DNA from: Nostoc cf. commune SO-36
GTDB lineage: Bacteria; Cyanobacteriota; Cyanobacteriia; Cyanobacteriales; Nostocaceae
Length of the DNA: 64,000 nt
Reading direction: 5' to 3'
NCBI RefSeq assembly: GCF_023734775.1
Contig: NZ_AP025732.1
Coordinates: 1,364,001-1,428,000, forward strand
The notes beneath the pieces were generated by a model. The model was not told where the DNA came from, did not search any database, and saw only the letters and a list, made by a program, of their open reading frames with translations. Made by a program: the position numbers and the translations under genes. Positions 17,517-26,908 of this stretch are shown in pieces; positions within the stretch are counted from its first letter, which is position 1; each line of letters begins with the position of its first letter.

Positions 17517-18527
17517 CTAGTCTCCATTACCCCTTATACAGATCCAGTCACCTTCTACTTGAGCGATCGCACCACCAGGAAATGGATCGGTTTGCGATCG
17601 GTTGGGCGCTATAATTAGAGCCGTTAATTTTTCGATATGTTCAAAACTGGGGGCATCAGTCAGTATTTGCTGCAATACCTGACGCATCACCCGACGTTGC
17701 AACGCCAGTGGTGCTTTCTGTAATACCCGACGATTTAAGCGTAAGGGGAGCAGGGGAGAAAGAGGTAATTTTTCATTCTCACCCATGCCCAATGCCTCTT
17801 CCCGCAATTGCTGGGCAGCTTTTTCTAAATATTCTACTTCTGCTTGCAGCAGTTCTGCTGTTTGGGCTAAGGCTGATTCTACTTGAGGGTTGAAATTATC
17901 TCGCAAATATGGTAATAATTCTTGACGAATGCGGTTACGGGCATATTGCAAATCTTGATTGGTGGAATCTTCCCAAATTGGCAATTTAAATTCTTGACAA
18001 AATTGTTCTGTTTGTGAGCGAGTGATTTCTAAAAGTGGACGCACTAACATAATGCCTGTAGTCAGGGGACGTTGCCAAGTCAGTGCCTGCAAACCATCAG
18101 CACCAGTACCGCGAATTAAATTGTAGAGGAGAGTTTCGGCGCGATCGCTTGCAGTGTGTCCTGTAACTATATATTGATAATTATTTGCTTGGGCGATCGC
18201 ACATAAAGCTTGATATCGCCAATCGCGTGCAGTAGCTTCACTATTTATTGCTTTGTTCGCTGTTTCTAAATAAAAAAATATACCCCAAGTTTTAGCTAAA
18301 TTTTCGACGTGTTTAGCATTAGCTTCGGAGTCAGAACGCCAGCGATGATCGCAGTGAGCGATACCTAAATGCCATCCCCATTTAGATTGTAAATCTAAAA
18401 GTAATTTTATTAAACACAGAGAATCCTGTCCGCCGGAGACAGCGATTAATAGACGCTGGTTGCGCTCAAATAAGTGGCGCGATCGGATGGTGCGATGGAT
18501 TTTTGCATGTAGGGGCGTCCATACCAT
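17517..18527 (-). CDS. tilS: tRNA(Ile)-lysidine synthase
   Basis: Attaches lysine to C34 of the CAU-anticodon tRNA(Ile) so that it reads AUA codons; ATP-dependent and essential in most bacteria. The protein is 336 residues. The PP-loop SGGQDS is at residues 31-36, followed by HCDHRWR, the VTGHTASDRAETLLYNLIRG block and the WEDSTN motif with RNRIRQELLP. It is the short form without a long C-terminal domain, as in many cyanobacteria. An Arg/Leu-rich linker (SPLLPLRLNRRV) is partly low-complexity. Confidence 0.95.
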   Translation of the reverse strand: MVWTPLHAKIHRTIRSRHLFERNQRLLIAVSGGQDSLCLIKLLLDLQSKWGWHLGIAHCDHRWRSDSEANAKHVENLAKTWGIFFYLETANKAINSEATARDWRYQALCAIAQANNYQYIVTGHTASDRAETLLYNLIRGTGADGLQALTWQRPLTTGIMLVRPLLEITRSQTEQFCQEFKLPIWEDSTNQDLQYARNRIRQELLPYLRDNFNPQVESALAQTAELLQAEVEYLEKAAQQLREEALGMGENEKLPLSPLLPLRLNRRVLQKAPLALQRRVMRQVLQQILTDAPSFEHIEKLTALIIAPNRSQTDPFPGGAIAQVEGDWICIRGNGD

Positions 18528-18746
18528 ATAAAAATAATTTACTCATGATTAAATATGTGCTAGTTAAAACCGAGTATATATCTTCCACCCAAGGGCGAGA
18601 GACATTATACATCATAAATTTTTGTTGTAATTAGTGTAGGGTAGAGCTAGCGTAAAGTGGACAATTTGACAATCTTTAATACTAAAACTACTTGGCGTAT
18701 AGTCATAATCTGTCCGCACGCAAGAAGAACGCAAGACACTTAATAT

Positions 18747-19973
18747 ATGGTTCAGAATCTCGAAAGAACACGCCAGAGTGCAAGGTTTCCAGAAACGGCA
18801 CCGGCTGCTAATCCTGTATTTTTTAGAACCTATAGCCGCCGGACAAAGGCGGGACTAAGGGAAACATGGGATGAGGTATGCGATCGCACTATACTCGGCT
18901 TAGTCGAGTTGGGAAAGCTAACTCAAGAAGAAGCAGTCATCCTGGATAAGATGCAGCGCAACTTGAAAGCTATGCCCAGTGGACGCTGGCTATGGGTTGG
19001 TGGTACAGACTGGATAACCAAGCCAAAGAATTTTTCCGGCGCTTATAATTGCACCTCCACCAATCTTGAAGACTGGAGTGCCTTCGGATTAATGATGGAT
19101 TTGGCAATGATGGGGTGTGGTACTGGAGCCGTCCTAGAACCACAATTTATTAACCAATTACCTACTATCCGTAATCAACTGAATGTCACTGTCCAAGGTG
19201 AAATTGGCAGCACTCCTGTGCAACTGCGACGTGAATATACTCAAACTCATATAGAAGGCAATAACGTCATTATTCACGTTGGAGATAGCCGTGAAGGTTG
19301 GGTTGAATCATATCAAAGGCTATTAGAACTCTCCACTGATGAACAATTTTCAACAAAAGTTGAAGTATTAGTTGATATCAGCGATGTCCGAAAAGCCGGA
19401 GAAACTCTCAACGGCTTTGGAGGAGTTGCTAATCCGGTAAAATTGCCCGGACTCTATCAGCGTTGTGCTTCCATCCTGAATAAAGCTGTAGGACAACAAT
19501 TAAGTTCAGTTGAATGTTGTCTGTTAATCGATCAAGCTGCTGTAACAATTGTTGCAGGCAATATCCGAAGAAGCGCGGGGATGCGTCAGTTTGATTCTGG
19601 CGATAACCTAGCAGCCACCGCCAAAGATAATTTATGGCAGCAAGATGAAAATGGCAACTGGCGAATTGATCCAGAGCGTGATGCACTCAGGATGGCAAAC
19701 CATACCAGAGTTTTTCACCGTAAGCCAACCTTAGAAGAATGTCTTGATGCCGTCCGCAAACAATATTATAGTGGCGAGGGAGCGATTCAATGGGCTGGTG
19801 AAGCCGTCGCGCGATCAAACATTGATTTGCTGCCAACACAAGCTTTGAAAGTTGAGTTTTTACAAGCTTATGAACAAGGAACAGCAAAAGAGTGGTTAAA
19901 AGAACGCCATTTCAATCTTGATGCTAATGAGCTAGAACATCGTTTGCAGCGATATGCTTTAAATCCGTGTGGT
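18747..19973 (+). CDS. nrdJ: Adenosylcobalamin-dependent ribonucleoside-triphosphate reductase, exon 1
   Basis: First 409 codons of a class II reductase that makes deoxyribonucleoside triphosphates using a B12-derived thiyl radical, so it needs no oxygen-dependent metallocofactor. The exon contains SGRWLWVGG, the NCTSTNLEDW substrate-cysteine region and MMGCGTGAVLEP. It ends in ...ALNPCG, where the Cys is the radical-bearing cysteine of the family NPCGE motif. Without splicing, translation would stop one codon later (Lys, then TGA), giving a dead 410-residue fragment. Joined to exon 2 the protein is 766 residues, close to full length for this family. No cobalamin riboswitch is visible upstream. 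Confidence 0.93.
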
Positions 19974-20261
19974 AAGTGATTTTGCCTCACGTTAAAAACC
20001 TCGCAAAAACGGGGAAAGCTGAGATGCTAATCCCGTGGTAATCAAAGGAAGTAAAAAGCCTTTGACACCGTACAGCGTAGAGTGTGAAACTAGATTACAT
20101 CGAAAATTGTTGTCTAGAATATAATCTCTCCAAGAGTGCGGGGGTGGATGTGAAAAACACTTTTATTATCTAAAGTCACATCTGCAAAAGGTACGCGGAG
20201 CTACTGCAAATAATTAAGCAGTAGAACTAGGGGATAAAAAGCCTCTAGGGTAACAAATCTG
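19974..20261 (+). ncRNA. Group I self-splicing intron in nrdJ
   Basis: A 288-nt insertion separates NPCG from the expected EIIGSNFHCN. The exon ends in U and the intron ends in G, the group I rule. P1: exon CGUGUGGU (19966-19973) pairs with intron GCCUCACG (19984-19991), with the terminal U opposite G and one internal mismatch. P10: the 3' exon GAAAUC (20262-20267) pairs with intron GAUUUU (19978-19983). Internal helices include ACGGG/CCCGU (20009-20013, 20032-20036), CAAAGG/CCUUUG (20043-20048, 20059-20064), CUACUGC/GCAGUAG (20201-20207, 20218-20224) and one at 20227-20248. It has no homing-endonuclease reading frame. Confidence 0.88.
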
Positions 20262-21335
20262 GAAATCATCGGCAGTAATTTCCACTGCAATTTGTCTGAG
20301 GTTCACCTCAATCAAATCGATCCATATAACTACAAAGAACAGGAGGAAGCTTTTACTGCTGGGGCGCTATCTGTAGCAGCACTTTTAAATCACAAATTCT
20401 TAGAACCACGTTATCAATACAGCCGTGAACTAGACCCGATTGTAGGAGTTTCTTTTACAGGTTTATTTGATTTCTTTGTCCATGCTTTTGGTGTTGATTG
20501 GCTGCGCTGGTGGGAAGAAGGAAGACCTGCAACTCCACAAGGATTAGCTTTCAAGCGTGAGGAAGAAAAATATCTCAGTTCTTGGAAAGATATTGTACAT
20601 CGGGTGGTTTGGGATTACTGCGATCGCCACAATCTCAAACGTCCAAATCGCTGTACCACAGTTCAACCTAGTGGCACGAAGGCATTATTAACTAATGCTA
20701 GTTCAGGATGGCATCCCCCGAAAGCGCAAAGATTCATTCGCCGGATCACCTTCGGCAAAAATGACCCAGTAGCTTTAGCTTGTATTGACTATGGTTACAA
20801 CGTCATTCCCTCTCAATCAGATAAAGATGAACAGGGCAATTTGCTTAACGATCCTTTTGATTCACGGGTGAGTGAGTGGTTAGTAGAAATTCCTGTTTCT
20901 GTATCTTGGGCTGATTTACCAGGGGCTGATGAAATTGATGTTTCTAAGTTTTCAGTCTTAGCCCAATTTGATTTTGTCCTCCAAGTTCAACGTTGGTATG
21001 TGACTCACAACACATCAGCAACTTTAGAACTTCGCTCTGATGAAATCGAACCTTTAGGACAGCGAATCTACGAAACTATCCAGAATGATGAAGGATATAT
21101 TTCAGCCGCTCTTTTAGCTCGTTTTGACGATTTGCAATCATTCCCACGTTTGCCATTTGAACCAATAGACAAATCAACCTATAATCGCTTGAATCAAGAA
21201 GTCAAAGCACGGCGCAAAACAGATGATTTCTGTGCAGTCTTAAGCCGCTATGATTTAGGCGAAATGGCAGAAGCTGGCCCTAGTGGTTGTGATTCTGATA
21301 AGTGTATGTTTCCCGATCAGCAACCAAGCTCATAA
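20262..21335 (+). CDS. nrdJ: Adenosylcobalamin-dependent ribonucleoside-triphosphate reductase, exon 2
   Basis: The last 357 residues of NrdJ, starting at the Glu codon GAA of NPCG/E. It opens EIIGSNFHCNLSEVHLN and continues with GVSFTGLFDFFVHAFG and the C-terminal swinging-arm cysteines in GCDSDKCMFPDQ, which re-reduce the active site. It has no start codon of its own at the junction; it is read in frame only after removal of the 288-nt intron. An annotation that ignores splicing would give a false shorter gene beginning near 20292. Confidence 0.93.
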   Translation, partial: EIIGSNFHCNLSEVHLNQIDPYNYKEQEEAFTAGALSVAALLNHKFLEPRYQYSRELDPIVGVSFTGLFDFFVHAFGVDWLRWWEEGRPATPQGLAFKREEEKYLSSWKDIVHRVVWDYCDRHNLKRPNRCTTVQPSGTKALLTNASSGWHPPKAQRFIRRITFGKNDPVALACIDYGYNVIPSQSDKDEQGNLLNDPFDSRVSEWLVEIPVSVSWADLPGADEIDVSKFSVLAQFDFVLQVQRWYVTHNTSATLELRSDEIEPLGQRIYETIQNDEGYISAALLARFDDLQSFPRLPFEPIDKSTYNRLNQEVKARRKTDDFCAVLSRYDLGEMAEAGPSGCDSDKCMFPDQQPSS

Positions 21336-21600
21336 GTTTAGATAACTGGGGGCTGGGGAACTCGGCGCCCCCTTTGGGGATAAGGGGTAATGGGGACTGG
21401 GAAGCAGAGGAAAATAATGAAAAAGCAGGGAGACAACTCACGCCACTTGCGGGTGAGGTTTGTACCTTTATTTCCCCCTGCTCCCCTCCCCCTGCCCCCT
21501 GCTTCTTATCAATGCCCAATGCCCCATGCCCAACATCGCTCAACACGTTACGATCAATTAAGAAGTAATAATTTTTTACGGCAGTGCCAGGAGTCTCTTA

Positions 21601-21819
21601 ATGTTCATTAGTGAATTGTCGCCTATATTCAAAGAATTTACTCAGCATCCAGTCTCATTTGTGGGTGGGTTCTTCTCTGGTGTGCTTCGGCTCAATCTTG
21701 CAGATGATCCCGTTAAAAGCTGGCTGGATAAACAGATCCGCTCAAATAGTTACACCAGTAACACAACAGACGCACATAATGGTAAAGCCAGTGGCCCTCA
21801 GCAGATTTCGATTGATTAA
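21601..21819 (+). CDS. Conserved small cyanobacterial/plastid-type protein
   Basis: Protein of 72 residues from ATG 21601 behind a GGAG site eight bases upstream. The core HPVSFVGGFFSGVLRLNLADDPVKSWLDKQ is amphipathic, with a short hydrophobic segment near residues 17-30 and a polar tail. I recall close relatives across cyanobacteria and similar plastid proteins, but no function. A strong hairpin terminator follows 41 bases after the stop. The upstream 265 bases are low-complexity spacer. Confidence 0.72.
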   Translation: MFISELSPIFKEFTQHPVSFVGGFFSGVLRLNLADDPVKSWLDKQIRSNSYTSNTTDAHNGKASGPQQISID

Positions 21820-21860
21820 AAAACTCTAATCATAACATAGTTAAATTCACTACAAAACAT

Positions 21861-21897
21861 GAAGTCAGGGCTGCGTTGGCAGCCCTGACTTCTACTT
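21861..21897. terminator. Strong bidirectional hairpin terminator
   Basis: A perfect 14-bp inverted repeat (GAAGTCAGGGCTGC against GCAGCCCTGACTTC) with a GTTG loop lies between the convergent small-protein gene and the heme-protein gene. A T-rich tail follows on the plus strand (TACTTT). Confidence 0.75.
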
Positions 21898-21912
21898 TAT
21901 ACAATGATTATT

Positions 21913-22446
21913 TTATTTTTTAGAATTCCCTTGCTGCTTGATTGGCACTCTAAGCATGAGTGCGCCCACTTGGTCTGGCGTAGGGCCGGGCTTGAAATTG
22001 ATGTGGCAGAGCGCACACTCTGCCCTGAAGTTGCTCAGAGGAATCGAGCGTCGATAGTACCATTGATTGTTCACACGCTGGACGGACGTGTATGCTTGCC
22101 CCGCCATTGCTAACGCGTTTGCCTGACGCTCGAAGTTATCGCGGGGGCGATCGCTTTCCCGAAGCGGGTCAACGGTGCCGACTAACCGCATATCCTTGTT
22201 CTGATCGTTAAATATCAGTGAGATGGAATGCTTACCTTGCTCCACGTTATCTGGCGTGGTCTCGTCGAACTCCTGCGTCAGTGCTGCGAACAACGTGTTG
22301 AACATAAGATCGCTTGTTTGTTGAGCGATCGCAACCTGCCCAGTTGGAGGTGGATAGTCAAAAGCACGGGCAATTCCCGTGAAACTGAAGCCAATGACGA
22401 GCAATACCACAAAAATTCCATAACTGACTAGCTTTCTCAGACGCAT
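21913..22446 (-). CDS. Secreted heme-binding protein (Tll0287-like / DUF3365)
   Basis: Protein of 177 residues. A signal peptide or signal anchor (residues 5-28, ending GIARA) is followed by a PAS-like sensor body that includes NDQNKDMRLVGTVDPLRESDRP. A c-type heme motif CALCH lies in the C-terminal third. This matches the Tll0287/DUF3365 family of periplasmic or lumenal heme proteins proposed to be redox or ligand sensors. No partner histidine kinase is adjacent, so it is a stand-alone domain. It is convergent with the small gene to the left. Confidence 0.8.
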   Translation of the reverse strand: MRLRKLVSYGIFVVLLVIGFSFTGIARAFDYPPPTGQVAIAQQTSDLMFNTLFAALTQEFDETTPDNVEQGKHSISLIFNDQNKDMRLVGTVDPLRESDRPRDNFERQANALAMAGQAYTSVQRVNNQWYYRRSIPLSNFRAECALCHINFKPGPTPDQVGALMLRVPIKQQGNSKK

Positions 22447-22892
22447 TCCCTTACTCCTTTGGTTTTATATTGTTCCTGACTCATACCAGTCCTATGTGAA
22501 GATACATATAAAAAAACCCCATTTAGTCTCCCTAATGACTTGGGATGACAGTGTAATTGGGGAGTAAATATATACAACTTCACAAAGAAACAATATCAGC
22601 ACCTCTGCATCACAGATGGAACCTTTACCGAAGGAAAACATAGGTTATAGGGCGGAAGTTAAGAATTGATTTTCTATCTGCTATAAAAGTATATTCGCTT
22701 AGTAAATTGTATAATCTTATCATATCATTAAAGTAAGTATTGGTATATAGTTGAGTAAATCTAAACACCATCTTAATTAAAAAGATTGGGAGCTTAATCA
22801 ATTGTTAAAGGTAGCCAAACTTCTGCTGTGCTGTACTAGCTGGTTGTTCCCCTATTAAGAGATACTAAAGGCAGGTACATAGGCAAGAAAAT
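22447..22892. other. Intergenic promoter region between divergent genes
   Basis: About 446 AT-rich bases between the heme-protein gene and the aminotransferase gene, which are read outwards, so both promoters should lie here. No clear operator, riboswitch or small gene was recognised. Confidence 0.4.
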
Positions 22893-24062
22893 ATGGAATC
22901 CCTAACCTCTCGTATGCAGGCGGTACAATCGCCAATTATTCCTGTGGTTGGGGAACTAATTAAAAACTCTCCTGGAACAATCTCTCTAGGACAAGGTGTT
23001 GTTTCTTACAACCCACCAGATGAAGCCAGAGAGTTTTTATCCAGATTCTTAGCTGAACCTGCTAATAATTTATACAAATCAGTTGAGGGAATTCCCGCTT
23101 TACTGACAGCACTTGCAGCAAAATTGCAAACCTTCAACGGGATTGAAAGCAACGAGGAAAACCGCATCGTTGTGACAGCCGGGAGCAATATGGGATTTAT
23201 GAATGCCATTCTTGCTATCACTAACCCAGGCGACGAAATTATTCTGAATACCCCCTACTATTTCAACCACGAAATGGCAATCGCAATGGCTGGTTGTCGT
23301 GCAGTGTTAGTAGCAACGGATGAAAATTACCAACTACGCCCAGATGCGATCGCTCAAGCAATAACTCCCAAAACACAGGCTGTGGTGACAATTTCACCGA
23401 ATAACCCGACTGGAGTTGTCTATTCTGAAGCGGCATTGCGTCAAGTAAATCAAATTTGTGCTACTCGCAGTATTTATCACATCAGCGATGAAGCTTATGA
23501 ATACTTTACCTATAACGGGATAAAACACATTTCACCTGGTGCATTTGATAATAGTAGCAAGTACACAATTTCTCTTTATAGCCTTTCCAAAGCATACGGT
23601 TTTGCTAGTTGGCGTATTGGCTACATGGTGATTCCCAAACATTTGCTTGTCGCCGTCAAAAAAGTCCAGGATACAATTTTGATTTGTCCACCAGTGATTT
23701 CTCAATATGCAGCTTTAGGGGCATTGCAAGCAAAAGAGGAGTATTTGAAGAGTAATATAGGAGCCATTGCTCAAGTACGCCAACTAGTATTAGACTCCCT
23801 TAATCGCCTACAAGGCTTATGTAGTATTATTCCTGCCGATGGTGCTTTCTATTTTTTCCTCAAAGTTCATACCCAGATGGATGCTTTTGAGTTAGTCAAA
23901 AGACTGATTCAGGAACATAAAGTAGCAGTTATTCCAGGTACAACCTTTGGCATGGATCACGGATGCTATCTACGTGTTGCTTATGGGGCACTGCAAAAAG
24001 AGACAGCAAAAGAAGGTATAGAGAGATTAGTGCAAGGTTTGGAAACTATAGTTAGGAACTAA
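22893..24062 (+). CDS. Pyridoxal-phosphate aminotransferase (class I/II)
   Basis: Protein of 389 residues with the aspartate-aminotransferase fold. Visible are SLGQGVVSYNPP (31-42), the NNPTG motif (170-174), Asp199 in ISDEAYEYF, the Schiff-base Lys233 in SLSKAYG, and the substrate carboxylate-binding Arg in the C-terminal YLRVAYG. It would transfer amino groups between an amino acid and a 2-oxo acid, and the exact pair is not decidable. Start ATG 22893. A YjbQ gene follows 93 bases downstream. Confidence 0.88.
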   Translation: MESLTSRMQAVQSPIIPVVGELIKNSPGTISLGQGVVSYNPPDEAREFLSRFLAEPANNLYKSVEGIPALLTALAAKLQTFNGIESNEENRIVVTAGSNMGFMNAILAITNPGDEIILNTPYYFNHEMAIAMAGCRAVLVATDENYQLRPDAIAQAITPKTQAVVTISPNNPTGVVYSEAALRQVNQICATRSIYHISDEAYEYFTYNGIKHISPGAFDNSSKYTISLYSLSKAYGFASWRIGYMVIPKHLLVAVKKVQDTILICPPVISQYAALGALQAKEEYLKSNIGAIAQVRQLVLDSLNRLQGLCSIIPADGAFYFFLKVHTQMDAFELVKRLIQEHKVAVIPGTTFGMDHGCYLRVAYGALQKETAKEGIERLVQGLETIVRN

Positions 24063-24155
24063 GAGTCATTCAATTCCTGCCTCCTGCCTCCTTCAAGAAG
24101 GCGTTAAGCTGTTTTAGCGTACCTCGTCCATAATCCCATATATAAAATTCAACAG

Positions 24156-24593
24156 ATGTCAATTATTAATAAGTTAATTGAAATTGAAACTGAGCCAAAA
24201 ATTAATATTTATAATATTACACCACAAATCCAAAATTTTATTACCTCAACATCTATTAAAAATGGACAAGTTTTAGTATTTTCTCAACACACTACAACAG
24301 CGTTATCTATCAACGAAAATGAAGTTAGATTATTAGAAGATATAAAAGTATTCTTGCAAAAATTAGCACCGGAATCAGACAGCTATTTGCATAATGACTT
24401 ACATTTAAGAGATGTCCCAGAAGATGAGCCGATTAATGCTCACTCTCATTTAATGGCAATGATGCTGACCACTAGTGAGATAATTCCCATTGTGGATGGT
24501 AAATTAGCTTTGGGAACCTGGCAATCTGTGTTGTTTTTTGAGTTGGATGGCCCGCGTCAAAGAACAGTATTTGTACAAATTTCTGGCGAATAA
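24156..24593 (+). CDS. YjbQ / UPF0047 family protein (secondary thiamine-phosphate synthase-like)
   Basis: Protein of 145 residues. Family landmarks are GQVLVFSQHTTTALSINENE, the YLHNDLHLRD cluster with conserved His and Asp, the AHSHLMAMML metal-binding His pair, and the C-terminal GTWQSVLFFELDGPRQRTV. Some members replace thiamine-phosphate synthase weakly, but the main role of the family is unsettled. It is possibly co-transcribed with the preceding aminotransferase gene. Confidence 0.88.
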   Translation: MSIINKLIEIETEPKINIYNITPQIQNFITSTSIKNGQVLVFSQHTTTALSINENEVRLLEDIKVFLQKLAPESDSYLHNDLHLRDVPEDEPINAHSHLMAMMLTTSEIIPIVDGKLALGTWQSVLFFELDGPRQRTVFVQISGE

Positions 24594-24776
24594 TGCAATT
24601 TTAAACCTGCAATTCTCCCAGAACAACCTAAATCTGAGAGAATTACGAACACGACCAAAAAGTGTATCAGTTGAATTTACCTACAGCAATTAAAAATCTG
24701 AAAGAATGTTTTCCAGCATCACCTTCCTTTCCACAAACCAGGACTTTCGTTGTGTCAAAGGCAGAGGCCATTAGTT

Positions 24777-25829
24777 ATGAAAAATAACGATAATTTTGTA
24801 TTACGTAATACTTGGTACTATGCTTTGCCTAGCGATCAGATCAAGCCAGGTATGATGATCAGCCGCATTTTCTTAGGAGAACCGGTACTGTTAGTTCGCA
24901 GCCAGGATGGTAAAGTGTCTGCTATGACAGACATTTGTCCCCATCGTGGTGTCCCCTTGAGTTGTGGAAGATTCAATGGGGAGGAAGTTGAATGCTGTTA
25001 CCACGGTTGGCGCTTTAACTCCGGTGGGGGCTGTACTGCGATACCTTCTCTTGTGGAGGAACAGCAGATGGATTTGAGCCGCTTCGACGTAAAGTCTTAT
25101 GCAATCCGAGAAGCCCAAGGGAATATCTGGATATATATAGCTGATCCCGATAACCCTCAACCTGCTTCTGAGATGGAAATTCCGGTAATTCCAGGGTTTG
25201 GCGATCGCTCTCACCAGTTCGTAAAAGTGGTAAAATTCCCTTGTTTTATAGATCACGCAGTGGTAGGTCTGATGGACCCTGCTCATTCACCTTATGTTCA
25301 TCGCGCTTGGTGGTGGCGAAGTGAACAATTACACGAGGAAGTAAAGCAATTTGATGCTTCGCCTTACGGCTTCACAATGCGACGACACCGATTACCAGAG
25401 AATGGGGGTCGATTATACTGGCTGATTGGCGGTGGTATCCCGGAAACGGAGATTTCTTTTCGTTTACCTGGAGTCAGAATCGAAGAAACCACAATTGGCA
25501 ACCATCGAGTCGTTAATTTGACGGCAGTTACACCAATTTCGGACACCGAAACTGAGGTAACTTTTGCTCTTTACTGGACACTTCCTTGGGTGGGATTTTT
25601 CAAGCCACTACTACATGTGCTGGCGCGGACTTTCATTGATCAAGACCGAACGGTTGTAGAAAAGCAGCAAATTGGTTTGAAATATAATCCTGTGCTACGG
25701 CTGATTAAAGACTCAGATATGCAGGCGCAGTGGTATTACCAGTTAAAGCGGGAGTATGCTAAGTCTGTCGCTGAAGGACGAGAATTTGTGAATCCTGTCA
25801 AGGGTCAAATACTCCGGTGGCGTGCTTAA
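24777..25829 (+). CDS. Rieske-type aromatic-ring oxygenase subunit
   Basis: Protein of 350 residues from ATG 24777; an upstream in-frame TTG gives an unlikely leader. The N-terminal Rieske [2Fe-2S] domain has CPHRG (Cys54, His56) and CCYHGW (Cys73, His76). The C-terminal catalytic domain has the mononuclear-iron pattern in GLMDPAHSPYVH. It oxygenates or demethylates an unknown hydrophobic substrate, using electrons from a ferredoxin reductase. It resembles VanA/PaO-like oxygenases and no reductase gene is adjacent. It is convergent with a short-chain reductase gene, one base apart. Confidence 0.85.
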   Translation: MKNNDNFVLRNTWYYALPSDQIKPGMMISRIFLGEPVLLVRSQDGKVSAMTDICPHRGVPLSCGRFNGEEVECCYHGWRFNSGGGCTAIPSLVEEQQMDLSRFDVKSYAIREAQGNIWIYIADPDNPQPASEMEIPVIPGFGDRSHQFVKVVKFPCFIDHAVVGLMDPAHSPYVHRAWWWRSEQLHEEVKQFDASPYGFTMRRHRLPENGGRLYWLIGGGIPETEISFRLPGVRIEETTIGNHRVVNLTAVTPISDTETEVTFALYWTLPWVGFFKPLLHVLARTFIDQDRTVVEKQQIGLKYNPVLRLIKDSDMQAQWYYQLKREYAKSVAEGREFVNPVKGQILRWRA

Positions 25830-25830
25830 A

Positions 25831-26508
25831 TTAGTCCAAAGTAAATTCTGCAAATTCTCTTTGCCCAAATAGCATATTTCGGTCTACGGCGGACAAGATT
25901 TTATTATTGGCGCGTTGGCTATTCAAACAGCGACCAACTAACTGTGCCACATCTGCACGATTTATGCTACCAATAATGTGCGGATCTTCAGTTAAAACAC
26001 CATTACCCGTTGCTGATTCTGACTTGAGTCCACCAGGACGGATGATTGTATAGGTGAGTCCACTGGCAATTAAGTGTTGTTCAGCTTTGTCTTTCTCAGC
26101 TAAAACTTTTCCCAGTACTGCTAAAACTTGGGGTGACGCAGCAACAACACTATTGCCAGCACCAATGGATGATACAAGAATAAACTTTTGCACTCCAGCT
26201 TTAACTGCTGCATCAATCAGATTTCTATTACCAGGGTAATCCGGTCTTTCTACATCTGATGGTAAACCGCCAATTGTACTGATAACGGTGTGAATAGGTT
26301 CATCTGTAAGCATTGCGCGTTCTACATCGCTAACATTCAAGGCATCCCCCAAAACTACCTCAATACCGATTGTTTCTAGTTCACTAGCGGTTGCTTCTGT
26401 TCTCAGGAGTGCTTTTACCTTTAGCTGTTGCGCTGTCAGATATTGGGCAATTTCTCGACCAACGCCGCGACTTGCTCCAGCCAGAAAAATATAAGATGCA
26501 CTTGTCAT
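25831..26508 (-). CDS. NAD(P)-binding atypical SDR family protein
   Basis: Protein of 225 residues. The N-terminal nucleotide motif FLAGASRGVGREIAQYL (GASRGVG, residues 11-17) is followed by a FILVSSIGAGNS strand near residue 113 and an IIRPGGLKSE block near 157, without a classical YxxxK. This fits the atypical SDR5/NmrA-like group. It could be a reductase or a redox-sensing binding protein. Its stop codon is one base from that of the convergent oxygenase gene, so the 3' ends nearly overlap. Confidence 0.82.
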   Translation of the reverse strand: MTSASYIFLAGASRGVGREIAQYLTAQQLKVKALLRTEATASELETIGIEVVLGDALNVSDVERAMLTDEPIHTVISTIGGLPSDVERPDYPGNRNLIDAAVKAGVQKFILVSSIGAGNSVVAASPQVLAVLGKVLAEKDKAEQHLIASGLTYTIIRPGGLKSESATGNGVLTEDPHIIGSINRADVAQLVGRCLNSQRANNKILSAVDRNMLFGQREFAEFTLD

Positions 26509-26599
26509 AATAAATTTAACTATTTACGCTCAAAGGATTTTATCAGAGGATTGTCACGAAAAACATCACATGAGCGCCTAAGACACCCCTATATGACAT

Positions 26600-26628
26600 G
26601 GTGCGTTAGGCTAAAGCCGTAACACACC
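26600..26628. repeat. Dispersed hairpin repeat (GGTGCGTTA type)
   Basis: GGTGCGTTAGGCT and the near-complement GCCGTAACACACC form a hairpin in the spacer upstream of the SDR gene. A sister copy is at 41077-41102 and a weaker relative lies near 49953, so this is a dispersed palindromic spacer repeat. Confidence 0.55.
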
Positions 26629-26687
26629 CTACTTAAAATTTACTTAGTACAGCTTTGCGTAAAATCGTAGCGTTTTTAATGCAAGGG

Positions 26688-26791
26688 GACGCATTGGCAT
26701 TGTTAGACGATGCGTTGGCATTGTTAGGCGATGCGTTGGCATTGTTAGGCGATGCGTTGGCATTGTTAGGTGATGCGTTGGCATTGCAGGG
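26688..26791 (+). repeat. 21-bp tandem repeat, five units
   Basis: Five head-to-tail 21-bp units that begin GATGCGTTGGCATTG. Units 2 and 3 are identical, unit 4 differs at one base and the end units diverge. Because 21 is a multiple of three, the array stays open in one frame and would encode a heptapeptide repeat (DALALLG) inside a possible 64-codon frame (26655-26849). It has no ribosome-binding site, so translation is doubtful. Confidence 0.75.
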
Positions 26792-26908
26792 TATTGCCAA
26801 ATTTAATTCGCTACAAATTAATGAAATGCTGTACTTAGCCCAATTGTAGGAAGTATTCTAATCACCAATTGTGCCAATCTAACAAATAACTTTTCTTTGG
26901 ATAAACTT

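Noticed and set aside
18528..18746. Cobalamin riboswitch upstream of the B12-dependent reductase
   Set aside because: No B12-box-like GCCACTG segment or typical long structured leader is visible in the 219-base spacer.
19974..20261. Intein or group II intron in nrdJ
   Set aside because: The insertion has stop codons in the reading frame, so it is not an intein. It lacks GUGYG and AY ends and a domain V hairpin, so group I fits better.
21302..21611. Overlapping plus-strand frames after nrdJ
   Set aside because: They cover the CCCCCTGC-rich spacer typical of Nostoc and the nrdJ 3' end, with no coding features.
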